Assembly: GCA_000711775.1 (NCBI GenBank)
Contig: ARYC01000049.1
Location: 124,001 to 188,000, forward strand
Length of the DNA stretch: 64,000 nucleotides
Direction: 5' to 3'
Origin: Oxytricha trifallax
Taxonomy: Eukaryota > Ciliophora > Spirotrichea > Sporadotrichida > Oxytrichidae
The translations under genes were made by a program, and so were the position numbers. Shown here piece after piece: positions 1 through 13,100 of this stretch (position 1 is the first letter of the stretch; each line of letters begins with the position of its first letter). The notes under the pieces are model-generated. The model had not been told where the DNA came from. It did not search any database and saw only the letters and a program-made list of their open reading frames with translations.

Positions 1-1880
1 TCAAAATAATGGACAAGGTCATAAAAACAAAATCAACGATGAAAAGAGTGACTTACTAGAAACTGGAAATTATTAGATTGGGTTAAAAGAAAAAAAAGCA
101 CACATATAAATATGACAAGAAGGGTAGATCATATAAAATAATAAAGAAGAAAGAGCAAACAAAGAGAAGCATACCTTATGATAGATCTCTAAAGGCATAT
201 GACTCTGTCTGGAAAGACGAGTTATAATAAATTCTAAAAGAGAGAAAGAGAGAGAGTAGTTAGTTAGATAACAAGGATATTTCCTAAATTATTGAAATGC
301 TATACGAAGGAAACAAAATAAAATTTGAAGGAGAGGAAATAATCACTCAACTAGAAATATTTTAATGAAGTAGACTTTCATTTATGTTATTCAATATTTA
401 CTTACAGGATGTTCTGTATTATCAATAAGAATTAAAATCATTAATCAAGTAAGGAAAACTAATAGCCTTTGCAGATGATATTTTAGTAATATCAAGGACC
501 CTCAACAATTTAAAAGAGTTGTTGACAGTTTCAGTGAGATTGAAAACTCTCATAACCTGAAACTTAATACAAAAAAAAGTCTTCCTTAGCGATTCAAGAG
601 CATTTGAAAAAAAATTACAGATAGAAGGTATAAAGATAGTGTAAGAAAAAAACATACTTAGGATTTAACATATGCTTTTTAAACATGCAAGTTCTGTTGA
701 AGAATACATGGAATGTAAATATAAGGAATAAATAATTCTATTAGAGACTAATTTACTAAAGCAATAGAACAGTTAGTAATACGATAATGATGGCGCAAAT
801 CAGATATCTAATAATTTACAAATATCCGCCTTTAGTGGCATCAGGATTCATAAATGTCGAGGAAAATCGAAAGATGGAGCTCAATTAAAGATAATTGCAT
901 TTAAAACACTAATAGCCATTTCAATAAAAATATAAAGAAATTAAACTTAAACAAAGGAAACTATCAAATGCGAAATAATAAGAGACTTAGTTCAGAAGAT
1001 CTTAAAGAAGAATGAATCTGAAATTAGATCAGATTCAAAAGCCAAAAAGAATAAACGATTAAATCAAGTAAAAGAGAATGGAACTTCAAAAAAGAAGAAA
1101 AACCTTTTTAACTAAAAATTTCACGGATACTATGATTGCAGAAAATCAAGGAAAAGCTATTATCAACTACGGATTGAGTAATTTTTGTAGTGTCCACAAG
1201 TTCTTAGTAGATACAAATCCCATGAAGCTTGAAATTTGATAAATTAACCAAGTGACCAAACAGGATTAACTAAAATACTGAGGGAGAATAGATTGTTTTA
1301 CATAAAAAGTCACAAATAGAAAGAAATCATAAATAATGTGATATGGTTAGATCAAATGATTTGAAAACTAGAGTAATATCAGTACGACTAACCAATTAGA
1401 ACCTATTTAGAATGATATACCTCAAAAAAAGAGGAAACGATTTTGATGAGAGTATAATGGAATAATAATAGCATTATATTAAATATGCAATTAAAACACA
1501 TGAGTAGTTTAAAAGGATGAGAAATTAGAGAATTGTAATTAATTAATAAAAATTAGAAATTGGCAAATAAAAGTGAGAAGGATGGAACGACTTTGTCTAG
1601 AGGGAAGTTCCAAGAGGAGTATTAGAGCAAGAATTCATAGACTATGAAGGGAGATTCAACCAGATCAGGAGCAGAAGAGTATCTATTAAGAATGATACTA
1701 AGCCAATTCAGGATGAAAAGGAACCAGGAATAGGATCAACAGACCAGAACAGAAATGTTTAATCAAAGGTTCAACTCATTAAACTTGACAATAACAAGGA
1801 AGAGGACGGGCATCACAGATTGATCTAAGAAGCAGAATAGAAGATATGAAAGCGGGGAACATCCTTAAAACAGAGGGTGA
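1..1880 (+). mobile_element. Non-LTR retrotransposon (LINE) remnant, reverse transcriptase
   Basis: Under the ciliate code the plus strand shows reverse-transcriptase landmarks of a LINE. A KAYDSVW box (192-212) corresponds to the family's conserved (K)AFDSVW segment, and an open frame from 384 to a TGA at 558 carries LFNIYL followed by AFADDILVIS (FADD at 468-479, the catalytic motif). The reading then moves to another frame (KLNTKKS). The region downstream to about 1.88 kb is purine-rich and carries basic stretches like a LINE C-terminus, but no endonuclease is visible and the 5' part lies outside the window. Several frame changes and TGA codons make it a dead copy. The 3' border is a guess; no target duplication was found. 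Confidence 0.7.
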
Positions 1881-2183
1881 TAATTCTCTAACTTTGACAC
1901 CTATATATGCTTCATGGTATTTTTAAAGTTGTGATTTAATCTTGAATTAATTAAACTTACACAAAGTATTATTATAATGCTACTAATAATTAGATTTAGA
2001 GTCTTGTAATGAAAACTAATAATCACATTGGATAATTTGAAAAACAATAATAAGTATTGATTTTTTATTTATAATATGAAGGCAACTCCAACAAATTGAA
2101 GTAAATTTATTGAGAAAAAATAAAAGTAGCAAAATAATGCGGTTCGTTTGCCAATAGTTAGCTTTACAATTTTTTTTTTCTTT

Positions 2184-2825
2184 CGTTACAAATTAAATGG
2201 TGTGAAAGTTTTTAATTTTTATCCATCAAAAACGAATATTTATAATAAAATTTGTGATGTTGTTGAAGTTGTTCAGTAGATTAATGGGCTTCCAGAAGAT
2301 AATTACCTTTATTACTCTCTTCAGGAACCTTCATCGTTGAGAAGATACCTTTTAAACTCATGATGCTTGCTTATGTTTATAAATATTGGATCACTTATTT
2401 AATCCTTTCCCTTAACAGTCAAGGAATAAATGGAATTATTCTTAAATAAAAATAAGTTAGGTAAAAAAAACTAATCTAATTTTATACCTTTCTAGTACAC
2501 ATAAAGCCAGACTGCTATTCTGCTTTATAATATGGTTCTTTCTCTCAACTACATAAACACGAATTAGTTTACTTTTAATTTTTATAATTTAAAAGGGAAA
2601 AGCAGATCATATTATTTGATTTAGCAAAGAACTAAGAGAAAAACAAGACAAGGCCATTCAAGTAGAGGAAAAATTTCAATAAAAAAATAGCAATTCTTTT
2701 TAAAGGAATTTTATGATAAAAAAGGAGTAAAAGATGAATAGTTTAATGATGAATTAAATACTTTACCTGCTTAACTTTAAGATACTTTTCAAGCAATATA
2801 ATGTCCAAGAAGCTTAATATAGTGA
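2184..2825 (+). pseudogene. Gene fragment with FERM/ubiquitin-like sequence
   Basis: From 2184 to a TGA at 2361 a 59-codon frame reads RYKLNGVKVFNFYPSKT, then ICDVVEVVQQINGLPEDNY and LYYSLQEPSSLRRYLL. The pattern of a beta-hairpin, a helix with VVEVV, then GLPEDNYLYYSL resembles the first (ubiquitin-like) lobe of FERM domains; this is inference from pattern only. A second open stretch, about 2592 to the TGA at 2823, reads EFYDKKGVKDEQFNDELNTL and could be a later exon or an unrelated fragment. Neither has a clear ATG. It could be macronuclear-destined segments of a real gene or a decayed copy. Confidence 0.35.
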
Positions 2826-2829
2826 AGAC

Positions 2830-3430
2830 AAAGTCTTAGGAGTTAAATATAAACAGAAAATGAGCATATAATTATGAAATTTTTAATACAATTCTATAAA
2901 TTAAAATTATATCACTATTAGAATTAAAATGAATAAAATAAAAAGTAATAAATTTATAGATTATCGATTATATTATGAAAAATGTTCATAATTTTACTAA
3001 AATATATTTAATTTTGAATTTTACATTTTTTAATTACTAATAAAAAAAAGGTTAATTCTAAAAATCTTTTGAAGTAAAAACTTATGTAAACATAATAAAA
3101 TTGCATTGTTTAGAACTTTTTTAAAGGTTTTGTGTACCAAAATGACAATACTTACATCAAATAATTTTTTTCTATTAATATTTATAATTTAAGATGGTAA
3201 CTTTTAATTTTTTTTTTCTATTTTTAACTCTTAATATATATATTCTCTTTTATTATATTTTATTAAAAATTTTGTTTAATCAAATAATTATTATTGAAAT
3301 GAGTATATTAAAACCCAAAAGCTATTATTTTCAATTTTTTAAACAATAGAAATTGATTGAAATACAATTACATGTAACTTAATAACATTTAATTCACTTC
3401 ACAACGCCAATCTCTTTCTCTCTCTTTCTC
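2830..3430. other. AT-rich spacer
   Basis: Low-complexity AT-rich DNA with poly-T and TA runs. No coding frame or repeat recognised. Confidence 0.6.
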
Positions 3431-4919
3431 TCAACGTATTAAATTGATCCATCCTCTTGTTGTCAAATCCTTGAAGTCGTCGCTTGCTCCATCCATATAT
3501 CTGAATTTCTTAGTTTCACTGGTCAATGACTCCACGGTAGTTCTTGTAAGAGCAGTCTTAAATCTGAGGAGAAACTTTACGGGGATGTGGCGTGAGCTCA
3601 TCATGAGCTTGACCAAATCCTTGCCTATTCGTTAAACAATTGTTTTTCTTCTCTGTTTTATGAGCATATCTATCATCTTCTTGATATAGTTCTAGTTGAA
3701 CTTGATACCCCTATCGGCAAGGTCCTTCTCTACAGTAGTCTGAAAGTTTTGCCAAAATATTAACTACCGTGCTGATTTTGCCTCAAAGTAGGCCCAGTCG
3801 AGAGCGATCATCGCCTCAGTGTGGTGTATCTCGTCGATCCTACTCAAGTACTTTGTGTGATAAGGTTGCACCTTCAGTTTGTCCATGTCAGCTCTCAGGT
3901 CCAGTATCTTACTCTGTATATCCAGGTCGCTCCTAGATGCTCGTCTAGCTGGTCGAATTAGCAAATTTTGAGAACTTTTACATCGGGATTTTCTTATAGT
4001 GATTTTTCTACATTCCTTGTTACAGGCAAATTGAACTTTTTTTTATATTTATAATGAACTTTAGCTAAATAAAACCTCAATCGAGAGCTCATAATTTGTT
4101 ATAGTGAGTCACAAATCCTACACAGCCAGCTGTTCTCCTTTTAGAGATAAGGAGTCATCTTCATTGCAACATGACGATAGCAATAAAGAATACTCAAAAA
4201 TTTCTAAAAGTTTTTGTATGGCCCAAAATCTTTCTGATTGTTTAGGTATTTTCTCAATCCCCTATGAGTAATCTTTCACTAGCCTTGCCGCCAAAGAGAC
4301 TAGTAGCACGGCTAGAGAGCAGGGTGTGTGGAATCTTTAATTAGAAGGTATTGAGTAAAATTTATATTGCACCAAAGCATTATAGATTTCGCTTAGCAGA
4401 AAGCATTAAAGTTTAGTGCTTTTGCACAAGAAGGATATATATAGTTGAAGCCAAGGCACCCATGGAATGCTATTTTATTTAGCTTCGCTGTTAATGGTTG
4501 CAAGCAAATAGGACAGCCAATGTGACAGTTAAGGCTCTGTTACCACTACTTCTTTAAATATTGTTTATTCGTTTTGTTTGTAATTGGCGCTATTTGGGTA
4601 TCCTTCCATTGGGGCCCCAATCGGACACGCATTAACTTAGCTGACTTATCGGATCTTTGTAAATTCTGTCCTGGTAACAGCCATCAATGCTATATTAGCT
4701 GGGAGTAGCGGCCTCAAAGCACAAGTCTTATTATAGGTATGTTTTTGCTCCTTCCCTAGATATGGTGTTAAGAACTAAGGCTTGAATCTTACCTTAATAG
4801 AAATGCTGAGACATTTGTGGTTGGATCGAAGATGTTTCCCATGTTTGGTAATGTGTAGAATCATAATGAGAAAAACCAATACGGCGCCCTCCATCTTCCC
4901 TCTCAATAATAAACCCCAT
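3431..4919 (-). pseudogene. Unrecognised duplicated (mobile?) gene, copy A
   Basis: Three successive ciliate-code frames lie on the minus strand with GC well above the surroundings. The first runs from an ATG at 4919 to a TGA at 4254 (221 codons, containing HYDSTHYQTW and TPSQYSIDGCYQ). The second, to 3895, contains ENSWLCRICDSLQQIMSS and YKKKFNLPVTRNVEKS. The third ends at 3431 and is a 178-residue stretch with MIALDWAYFEAKSARQLIFW and KLMMSSRHIPVKFLLRFKT. A diverged second copy occurs at 10.2-14.5 kb; in the first frame the differences between copies are partly synonymous (LNTI, TPS), which supports that frame. Another frame shows Cys/His clusters (CHIGCPICLQPL). I do not recognise the family. 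Changes of frame suggest a broken copy. Confidence 0.5.
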
Positions 4920-5009
4920 TCAAAGCCTGGTCAACATTAGTTCCATAGCGGCCGTGGAGCACGAGCTCAAGATACCACTTACTATCCCCAGAAGGCTTCA
5001 TAGTCTCTG

Positions 5010-8000
5010 TTAGTGAAATTTATTTTATCAATAAGAATGCTCAGGCGCTTTTTTAAAGATGTCTTGCTGAGCAAGAGATAATTTTACTTAAAATTTTAAA
5101 GCAACAACTATGGGTTGTCTTGCTGATTGAGTTGGGGTGTTAGAGTTAAGAAGCAGTTGGTTTATCTGTTGGATTTGAGTGTTTTTTAGGGATTCAAAAG
5201 TATTATTATAGTGGTTTGAAGATTTATAATAATTAAATAAGAGATCTCGTCATTTTTGTACTATTACTACTACTACTATCTTGTAAATAATAGCTTTGGT
5301 GTTTTATTGATTTTAAAATATTATTTATAAAAATATGTTAGTATTTTGTTTGAGATGATATAATTTGTTATATTTTTAATTAAATTAAATCATAAAAATT
5401 GTTAATAAATTTAATTTAATTTGAGAATCTTCATTCAAACTAAATTCAATTTAAAATAGGTTAGACTATAAAAATTTAGAGTAAAATAGCCACTTATCAA
5501 GAAAAAACTACTAAAAATGAATGATTTCTAATTTAGTAACCAAGCTTGTATTTAAACTAATGCAAAAAGTACTGAAATAGAATAAAGAAATGAGTAAAAA
5601 AGTAATAAAGTGGGAAGTATAAAATGCCAAAAGCTAATATATAATATTATGACTAAGAAACTTCTAATCCACAATTAAAATTTTTAATGTAGAATATATC
5701 GTGGAACTTTAATTTGGCTGAATAAAAATCATATCGTTGACCTATATGAAATGATTACACATTAGCGTCAAAATGACATTTAAGGAAGATAGATCATAAC
5801 TCAATAGATATTAAAAATAAAACTATTGTAAATTTAAAGAAATTAATTGAAATAATCTCTAAACTCTAGAAAATATGAAAGTATATAATTACGCGCCTAT
5901 AATAGACCACTTAAGCATAGGCATATCAATCCAATGCGAAATCAGAGAAAAAATAAGGAAAAATCACTTTACCAAATCCATTACACTTTTTTCACAAATT
6001 TTGTTAAGATTAATTAAATCAAAGCTATTAAAAGCTTATTTTGATTTTTAACAATCAAATTCTTATTATTAACTTACAAGCGCAAAATTATTTTAGACTT
6101 AACATCAAACAATTCTCCAATAAATAAATTAAATCAGCACATAATAACCGATTTGTTTACTTCGTAGACTATCGGACCAATTAATGCTATGAAGTCATTA
6201 TTGAAAACACATATTCAAGAAATTTTGGAAAGTCTGCTAGAGGAGATGATGAATTATCAAAGTTTTACGCAAAATGAATAAAAACGATAGTTATAGGATA
6301 AGATTAACTTAACAGACTTTTAATGCCTCAATAATTTGTTATTAATTGAAGAGATGAATTTTAAAATCTATTGAAGATAACATTAAAAATTAATCACCTT
6401 CATCAATTAGTATAGTTACTCTCTTAAGATTGTTTATGAAGTTTATCCACTATTTGCACAAATATATTCATGATAATCAAATTTAGCTTAAGGAATTAAA
6501 AGAAAGGTAAAATAAAATTGAAAGCCAAGGTGATCAATAATAAAAGGAGTTGAAGAAAAGTAAAATAGACATAAAATATTTCCAAAATAATTATATAATA
6601 TTTAAATGCATTTTTACTGAACAGCTAATATATATGAATAATTATTTTGAAATAGTTAATAATAAAATCAAGCAATTCAAAAGTAGAATCATAAAATATC
6701 TAGTAAATCAAATTCAAGTCATTTAATTGATTTTAGCTGAATATATTATTTATTCACATTTCTGCTAAATAATAACATTTTAAACAAATCTTATCAAAGA
6801 AAAATAATGTCGATAACATCTATGCACTTTCTATGATGAATTTCTATTGAAGATGCCAACATTTCATATTTATAGTTTATTTATTTTTTGAATCTGACTT
6901 TAATTATTTCTCTCTTATATTACAAGCTGATTATGCTACTTCTATTTTGAATATGAAAGGTGCCTTTTTTAATTTCTCTGATGATACTAATCGACAATTA
7001 ATTATTATTGATAAAATACATAACATCGGGAAATAATTAATTTAAAATACAAAGTAACAGAATATAAGGTAGTTATTAAAAGCACAATTTTATTTATATA
7101 AACAAAGTTGCTATGAATAATATATAAATATGTAGAAAATATCAAGCAATTACTAACTGTAATTAGTTATTATATTTTTCTTTTTAGTATTTTTAATTAT
7201 TTTTTAAAAAAAGATTCTATTTCAACGATAAAGAGTATATCAATATTATTATGCAAGTTTAATTTTATAGTATTTTCCAAAGTATTCTCAAAAATAGATA
7301 ATATGTCCAATAATCTTAGAACTTTGTGATAATTATTTCCAAATAAATACTCGTTGTTCATACATCATTAATTCTCAGTGTCTTGGAATAAATCAATTAA
7401 GAACTTCTAAACAAAAGTAAGTATATTAACAATAAAAGGTTGGAAGAAGATAAAAATAAAGGAAATGCTCACTTAAATTAGGAATGTATAGCCATTCCAC
7501 TCTATTCCATTTTCATTTTTAAGTTATATAATAATTTTCAGTTTTAATTTAAGAGTTGATTAAAATTTTATTTCAAAAATTCATGCATAATAGTAAGAAA
7601 ACTTAGAACATCATTTGAAATCAAAATTGATTTCACTTTATACATTTTGATAATAATTATCAACTTTTAAGTAAACGGATAATGCCTAAAATTATTGTTT
7701 TCAAGTCAACTATTTGAAATGATTCTCGGTTTGACAATGCTTTATAAATAATTGTCCAGATGCATTTTAAATGTCTGATTATTTTATGAATGTTTAATTT
7801 TTTTCGAAATAAAACTATAAATGAAAAATATAGAATATGATATTTTTCAAACATAGATACTTGTCATATTCATATTGAAGATAACATTAATTAACTTCAT
7901 ACATTCTAAGTATTTCCATAGAGAAGGCTATTTTGAAAATAACATGGAGTAATAAAATAATTATAATAAGCTAATCAAACTTAATTAAAGTAAAGCAATA
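5010..8000. other. Long AT-rich gene-poor stretch
   Basis: Very AT-rich, with many stops even when only TGA is counted. I saw no convincing gene, RNA or inverted repeat. Confidence 0.55.
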
Positions 8001-8265
8001 TCAATTAATCTTTGATTTCGGAAAATTTAGCAATCTTACCAATACAATGGTAAAATTCCTTAAATTATTTGGGTTCTTGCTTCCCCACCTGACAGCGCAC
8101 GGTGATATCAATTGTTTTAAGATGTCACTCATATCGAACAGATGATGAACAGAGCTTGTAGGTGGCTTCCTTAGCATCCAGAAATCATCAACATCGTCCA
8201 GTTGTCATTAACATCTCATAAGTATCGTCCAAAATAGCCCTTTATTCTTTCTAAACTTTGGAAGT
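8001..8265 (-). pseudogene. Gene fragment, family unknown
   Basis: A local rise in GC marks about 200 bp of likely coding sequence. Minus-strand reading gives KEQRAILDDTYEMLMTTG in one frame, then QLDDVDDFWMLRKPPTSS and HHLFDMSDILKQLISPCAVR in the next, ending at the TGA at 8001. The amino-acid composition looks like a real protein, but I cannot assign a family. At least one frame change and no start codon make it a fragment. The flanks on both sides are plain AT-rich DNA. Confidence 0.4.
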
Positions 8266-8269
8266 ATCT

Positions 8270-10180
8270 TATTAAAATACGACCTTTAATATATTAGATG
8301 ATTACAAAAGAATTAAACTATAATCGCTATTTTTATAAAAATGAAGATCTAGGGTTGAAAACCTTTTTTGATTAATTCTATTCATTCTAAGAACTTAATA
8401 TGTTAAAATAATAAATTTAACTGTAATTTGAAAAATTAGTTTTTATTATGCCCTAATTAATATTTCGATTTTATTGATTTGAAATTTATTAATTTATTTA
8501 TATCATTTATTAACCTTTAAATCCTATTTTTATAAATTAGAAATACTTATTTCTTAGAATATACATTAAATTAATGATAATTAATATTTTAAAAAATTGA
8601 TCTTACCTGCAACTTAATTTTTACAATAATTATTCTCAAAAAATATTAAACTATAATTCAAGATTGGAAGTAATATTTTCGCTTTAAAGTATAATCATTA
8701 TTATAAATATTGCAAAATTAAAAAAAATCTAAATTTATAATTAAAATGTTAATTTTAAGAATAAAATGAATGCGATTAAATATTAATTATTTAATTAAAA
8801 TCAAGTGAGTTAGAAATGCTTTGCGTTTATAATTAGTTATTTAATATCTTGCCAGATGCTGGCAGTTACATATCTTGAATGATTCAATTTTTATTAAAAT
8901 GATATGCATAAACTCGCATTATTTTATTTCTTTGACTACATTTTATCACTTTCTTTTTTAAATTTTGCTTAATTAATGTATATAATACATCTCATTGTCA
9001 ATTTTTTAGATTAAAATATCATTTAAATAACTTTGCTGTTTTTTAAAATTGTTAATTGCAGGAAAATTATTTACAGTTAGTAGACCAAAGAAGGGTTTTA
9101 AAATTATAAAATTTAATTTTCATGAGAAAAAAAATTCTCATAGTATTTAAAGAAATAGAATAATTTAATTAAAATAATGAATTAGCATGAAATCTTTTTG
9201 ATTTCTTATCGTTTTTAATTTTGTTTTAGTTTCTAATTTTTTTTAATTTTAACTAAGATATTAATCAAAATACAAGTATTTAAATATGTCACAATTTTAA
9301 AATTAGCCAGAATTTTCTTAACAGAAAATGCAATTTAAGCAGTGTCAATAAAATTTGTTAATCTTTATTGAGTTGCTTAATGCTTATTAAATAAGACTTT
9401 TTTATTATTTTATGAAATATATTTCTGTTTGCTAAGGCCACCAATACCTAAATAAGTCAATTAAATTATATGAAATTTCTGGCTTGCATTATCTGTTTGA
9501 TAATGTGACCAAAATATTTCTTTGATAAAGTATATAAATATATTTAATACTATTTTATGAAAATAATTAAATACTTTATTTTCTTTTTATTCATTAATTC
9601 AATTTAAGCCTTTTTATCGCTAATGTCTTTATGGCTTTGGGTTTATCAGAATGAATTAAGTAGCATCAAAGTTTCAATTATATGATTCAAGATTTTTATT
9701 GAAAGGGATGCTTAAAAAAAATAAACTTTTTATCTCCATTTTAAATATGTTTTGTTTTTTCTTAAAAGTAATAATTTAATATTTACTTTTAAATATCATT
9801 ATATTGATTAGTTTATCCAAATATTTAATACTTGTATATATTTCTTCCCTAATTTTTGATTTACCTAAATTAAATTGATTAGGAACTTTTCTTAACTGAT
9901 AAAGACTAATCCTCACTGTGGTGAATACATTCCTCACCAATGACGTCCATTTATCACAATTATCTAATATTTAGAAAAAAAACACCTACTTATTTAGTAA
10001 ACTTATCCCTTCAAATATAATTCTAATTTACTGACTCCAAAACACTCTTTTGTGAACAAAAATAATTAACTCAGATTCTTTTAATTAAAAGATTTTAGCA
10101 ACGATAAACAAAAACTTAATAACAATTATTTTAAACTTAATACTTTTTACTTTACAATTATTAGATTGTATCTCTCAAAG
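8270..10180. other. AT-rich gene-poor stretch
   Basis: Nothing recognisable beyond short T and A runs. Confidence 0.55.
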
Positions 10181-10189
10181 TTTTAGACG

Positions 10190-13100
10190 TCCTACACTCT
10201 CATTGTCTAAAGCTTTGATCCCTTAGCATTCTTCATTCTTATATCTAAACTTGTATGCTTCTTTCTCAATGACATCAAAGTATCATAGGTCACAGAGGCT
10301 TAAACCTTTACATGAACTTAAGCGAAATTTTAGTAGATACTTTGTATAAAATGACCAAGTCTTTTTTCGTTAGTCAATATTGAATGATATAATTTCTTTT
10401 CTGCTTCATTAGTCGCCACTTTTTTCTGTAGATTATTTTGATTATACTATATTCCCTTCATGATCATGCTTTCCTCTACTGTATTCTGATAGTTCTGTCA
10501 AAATAACCTCAAGCGCTCTGATTAGCTACCAAATAATAGCAGTCTAGAGCACTATATGCCTTATTGTGTTATTCCTCAAATGTAACTAACTCAGATAGTC
10601 TTAGTGTTAAAGCAGAACCTATAGAATGTAAAGGACACCCCTCAGTTTTAGTATCTTGCTCATATATCAAGGCTACTATTCAATCTTTAAAATATATGAT
10701 TTTTATTTTTTAAATTTAAATTATAAATCAAACTTGATTATGCTTAAGATATACTAAACAATATTCTATTCAAAATTTGATCATTATTATGTTTTAATAT
10801 ATTAATTTTCTAAATATTCTTGTCAGTAACTTATTAAAAGTAATTACGACCATACTCTTATAATGAATTTTATATAATTTAATTTTATTTTATTTTTTAA
10901 ATCATAAAAGTCTTATAAATATGAGTTAAAAAAATCATGAATCAGTTACTTCTATATATTTAAAGTCCTCATAAAGATATAGAATTTTATAGGAATGATA
11001 AGATTTAATTATATTAATTATAATTTTATCTACCACTAAACAAACTAAACTATATATAGTCCTTTAAACTTTTAATAATTCTTTTTAAAAAATGAATTTT
11101 CCAAAAATATTTTTATTTTTATCCTGAAATTTAAATCCTAAATTTACAACATAAATATAAAAATTATTTAATTTATTCTTATTTCTCTATTTTTATTTCT
11201 AAAGCGTATTAATACTTTGATATTTTTTTAGTTACTACTTTAAAAAAAGTGATTAATACAAAGAAATAATTCATGTTTGAGATGATATCTCATAAATTTA
11301 TGATTAATAGTTATAATAAAGTTTGGTAAGAGTTTCTTCAAAAAATAATGATAAAAAGTTATTTTAATGAAGTTCTTTGATGAGGCTTTTGTTATTTTTT
11401 ATATTAATTTCTTTATATATTATTATAATTTCTGATAACTATAAGCACATTTTATTTGGATTTTTGAAAACTTTTGATTACAGGAATATAACATTTGACT
11501 GATGAGTTTTTTGAAGATCTATTCCATATCAAATAATATTTTCATTATTAAATCATGCTTGCCTTTTATTAATTAAATTAATATTGTAATATGAAGTAAA
11601 ACAATTTCTTACAATATCTAATGTTTTGATGTATTTTCATAATTGCATATTATAAAATCTAACTCTTAAAAGGTATATAAATAATCCTCTTGTCCATTTA
11701 TGATTCAAAACAGTGTTAATTATAATAATTTATATAAAATTATTTTATAAGAACGGAGTCAAACTCCAAATGGAATTGATCCAAGAAGAAAAAGATGCGA
11801 GCTTCAGCGCGGTAATCGAAGAATGAGCAGAAGTAGAAGGCTATCAATTCTCACAGAAAAGTCAAATAGAGGGCAAAGAAACATTGGAAGGGATCGAAAG
11901 AGCTAACAAACCCAAACTGATCCAATTCCAAGCAGGAAACGACCAAGCGGCCTCGAGTACCTGACTAAGACCTATCGAGGAGGAATTGGAGAAGAAAGAG
12001 CCGAAACAAGTTAGTGATCTACAGAGAGATGCCTAGAGAAAGACAAATGAGGAGGAGGAAGCATTTACACAAGAAAAGAAAGAATGAGTAATGAATTATA
12101 TTTTGTATTATACAACAATTCTATAAGTAATGCAGTTTAATTTTACCTTAAGTTATTTTCTACCTATTTATCTATCTATCTATTTAATAAATATTATTAT
12201 TAAAAAGTTTTTTTGAAAGAAAACTTCCTCCTTCCAAGGATCTTTTTTCCTAAAAGTTTGAGTTACCAATATTATATAAATTTAAGATATATATATATAT
12301 ATATATATAATTGAAAGTTAAATATATGGATTTAATAGAATGCTTGTGCAAACAATCTCTATTCAATCTTAAGATATTTTTGTATCTGTATTTTAAAATA
12401 ATAGTTAATACTCTTGACTCTTTTCTTACTAATTTTTCCTTTTTAAGAGTCAACAATTATTTAATAACACCCAATCGGAGAGCATGTTTTATTTATTAAA
12501 ATAAGTTACAAACTCCCGATCAGACATCTGTTTTCTTCAGTTATAAGTTGAGATCAATGATAGAACATGATGAATAAAAAACTGGAATATTAAAATACAC
12601 TGAAATTTGTTGTCTTAATTGTCTTCTATTTAAGTTGTTTTTTTTGAATTTTTTTTCAGTTTTCCTTTCTTAATCTAACACCATTGCCCAAGTCAAGTAG
12701 ACATCTTAATAATAGGATATTTGAATTCCGAATTAAAAGGTATAGAACAAAATGGTCTTACACTAGAGCAATATAATTTTTGCTAGCGGAAAGCAAAAGA
12801 GTTTTATTTATTTGTTTATGAGTCTTGTGCGTTCGCACTAGAGTTATATAGTTTAGACCAAGACTCTCCTTGATTCTCATTCCATTTTGATTTTCTGTTT
12901 ATTAGTTGCAGTCAATTTAAGTAGAAATATTAAAGTTATAGGCTATGTTTATTTATTTTTTTAAAGATTGACGCTACTTAGCTATCCTTTAATTTGAGAT
13001 TGCCATTCTAACACATTTTATGAAAAAATATTGGAATTCCTTAAATTAATTGAAAAATAATTATTTAATTAGGTATAAATTGTATCATAAAACTGCAAAT

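Noticed and set aside
12250-12456. Standard-code minus ORF of 68 codons across a TA repeat
   Set aside because: Composed of low-complexity YIYIYIYI from a microsatellite; it is in AT-rich DNA next to copy B and has no protein-like pattern.
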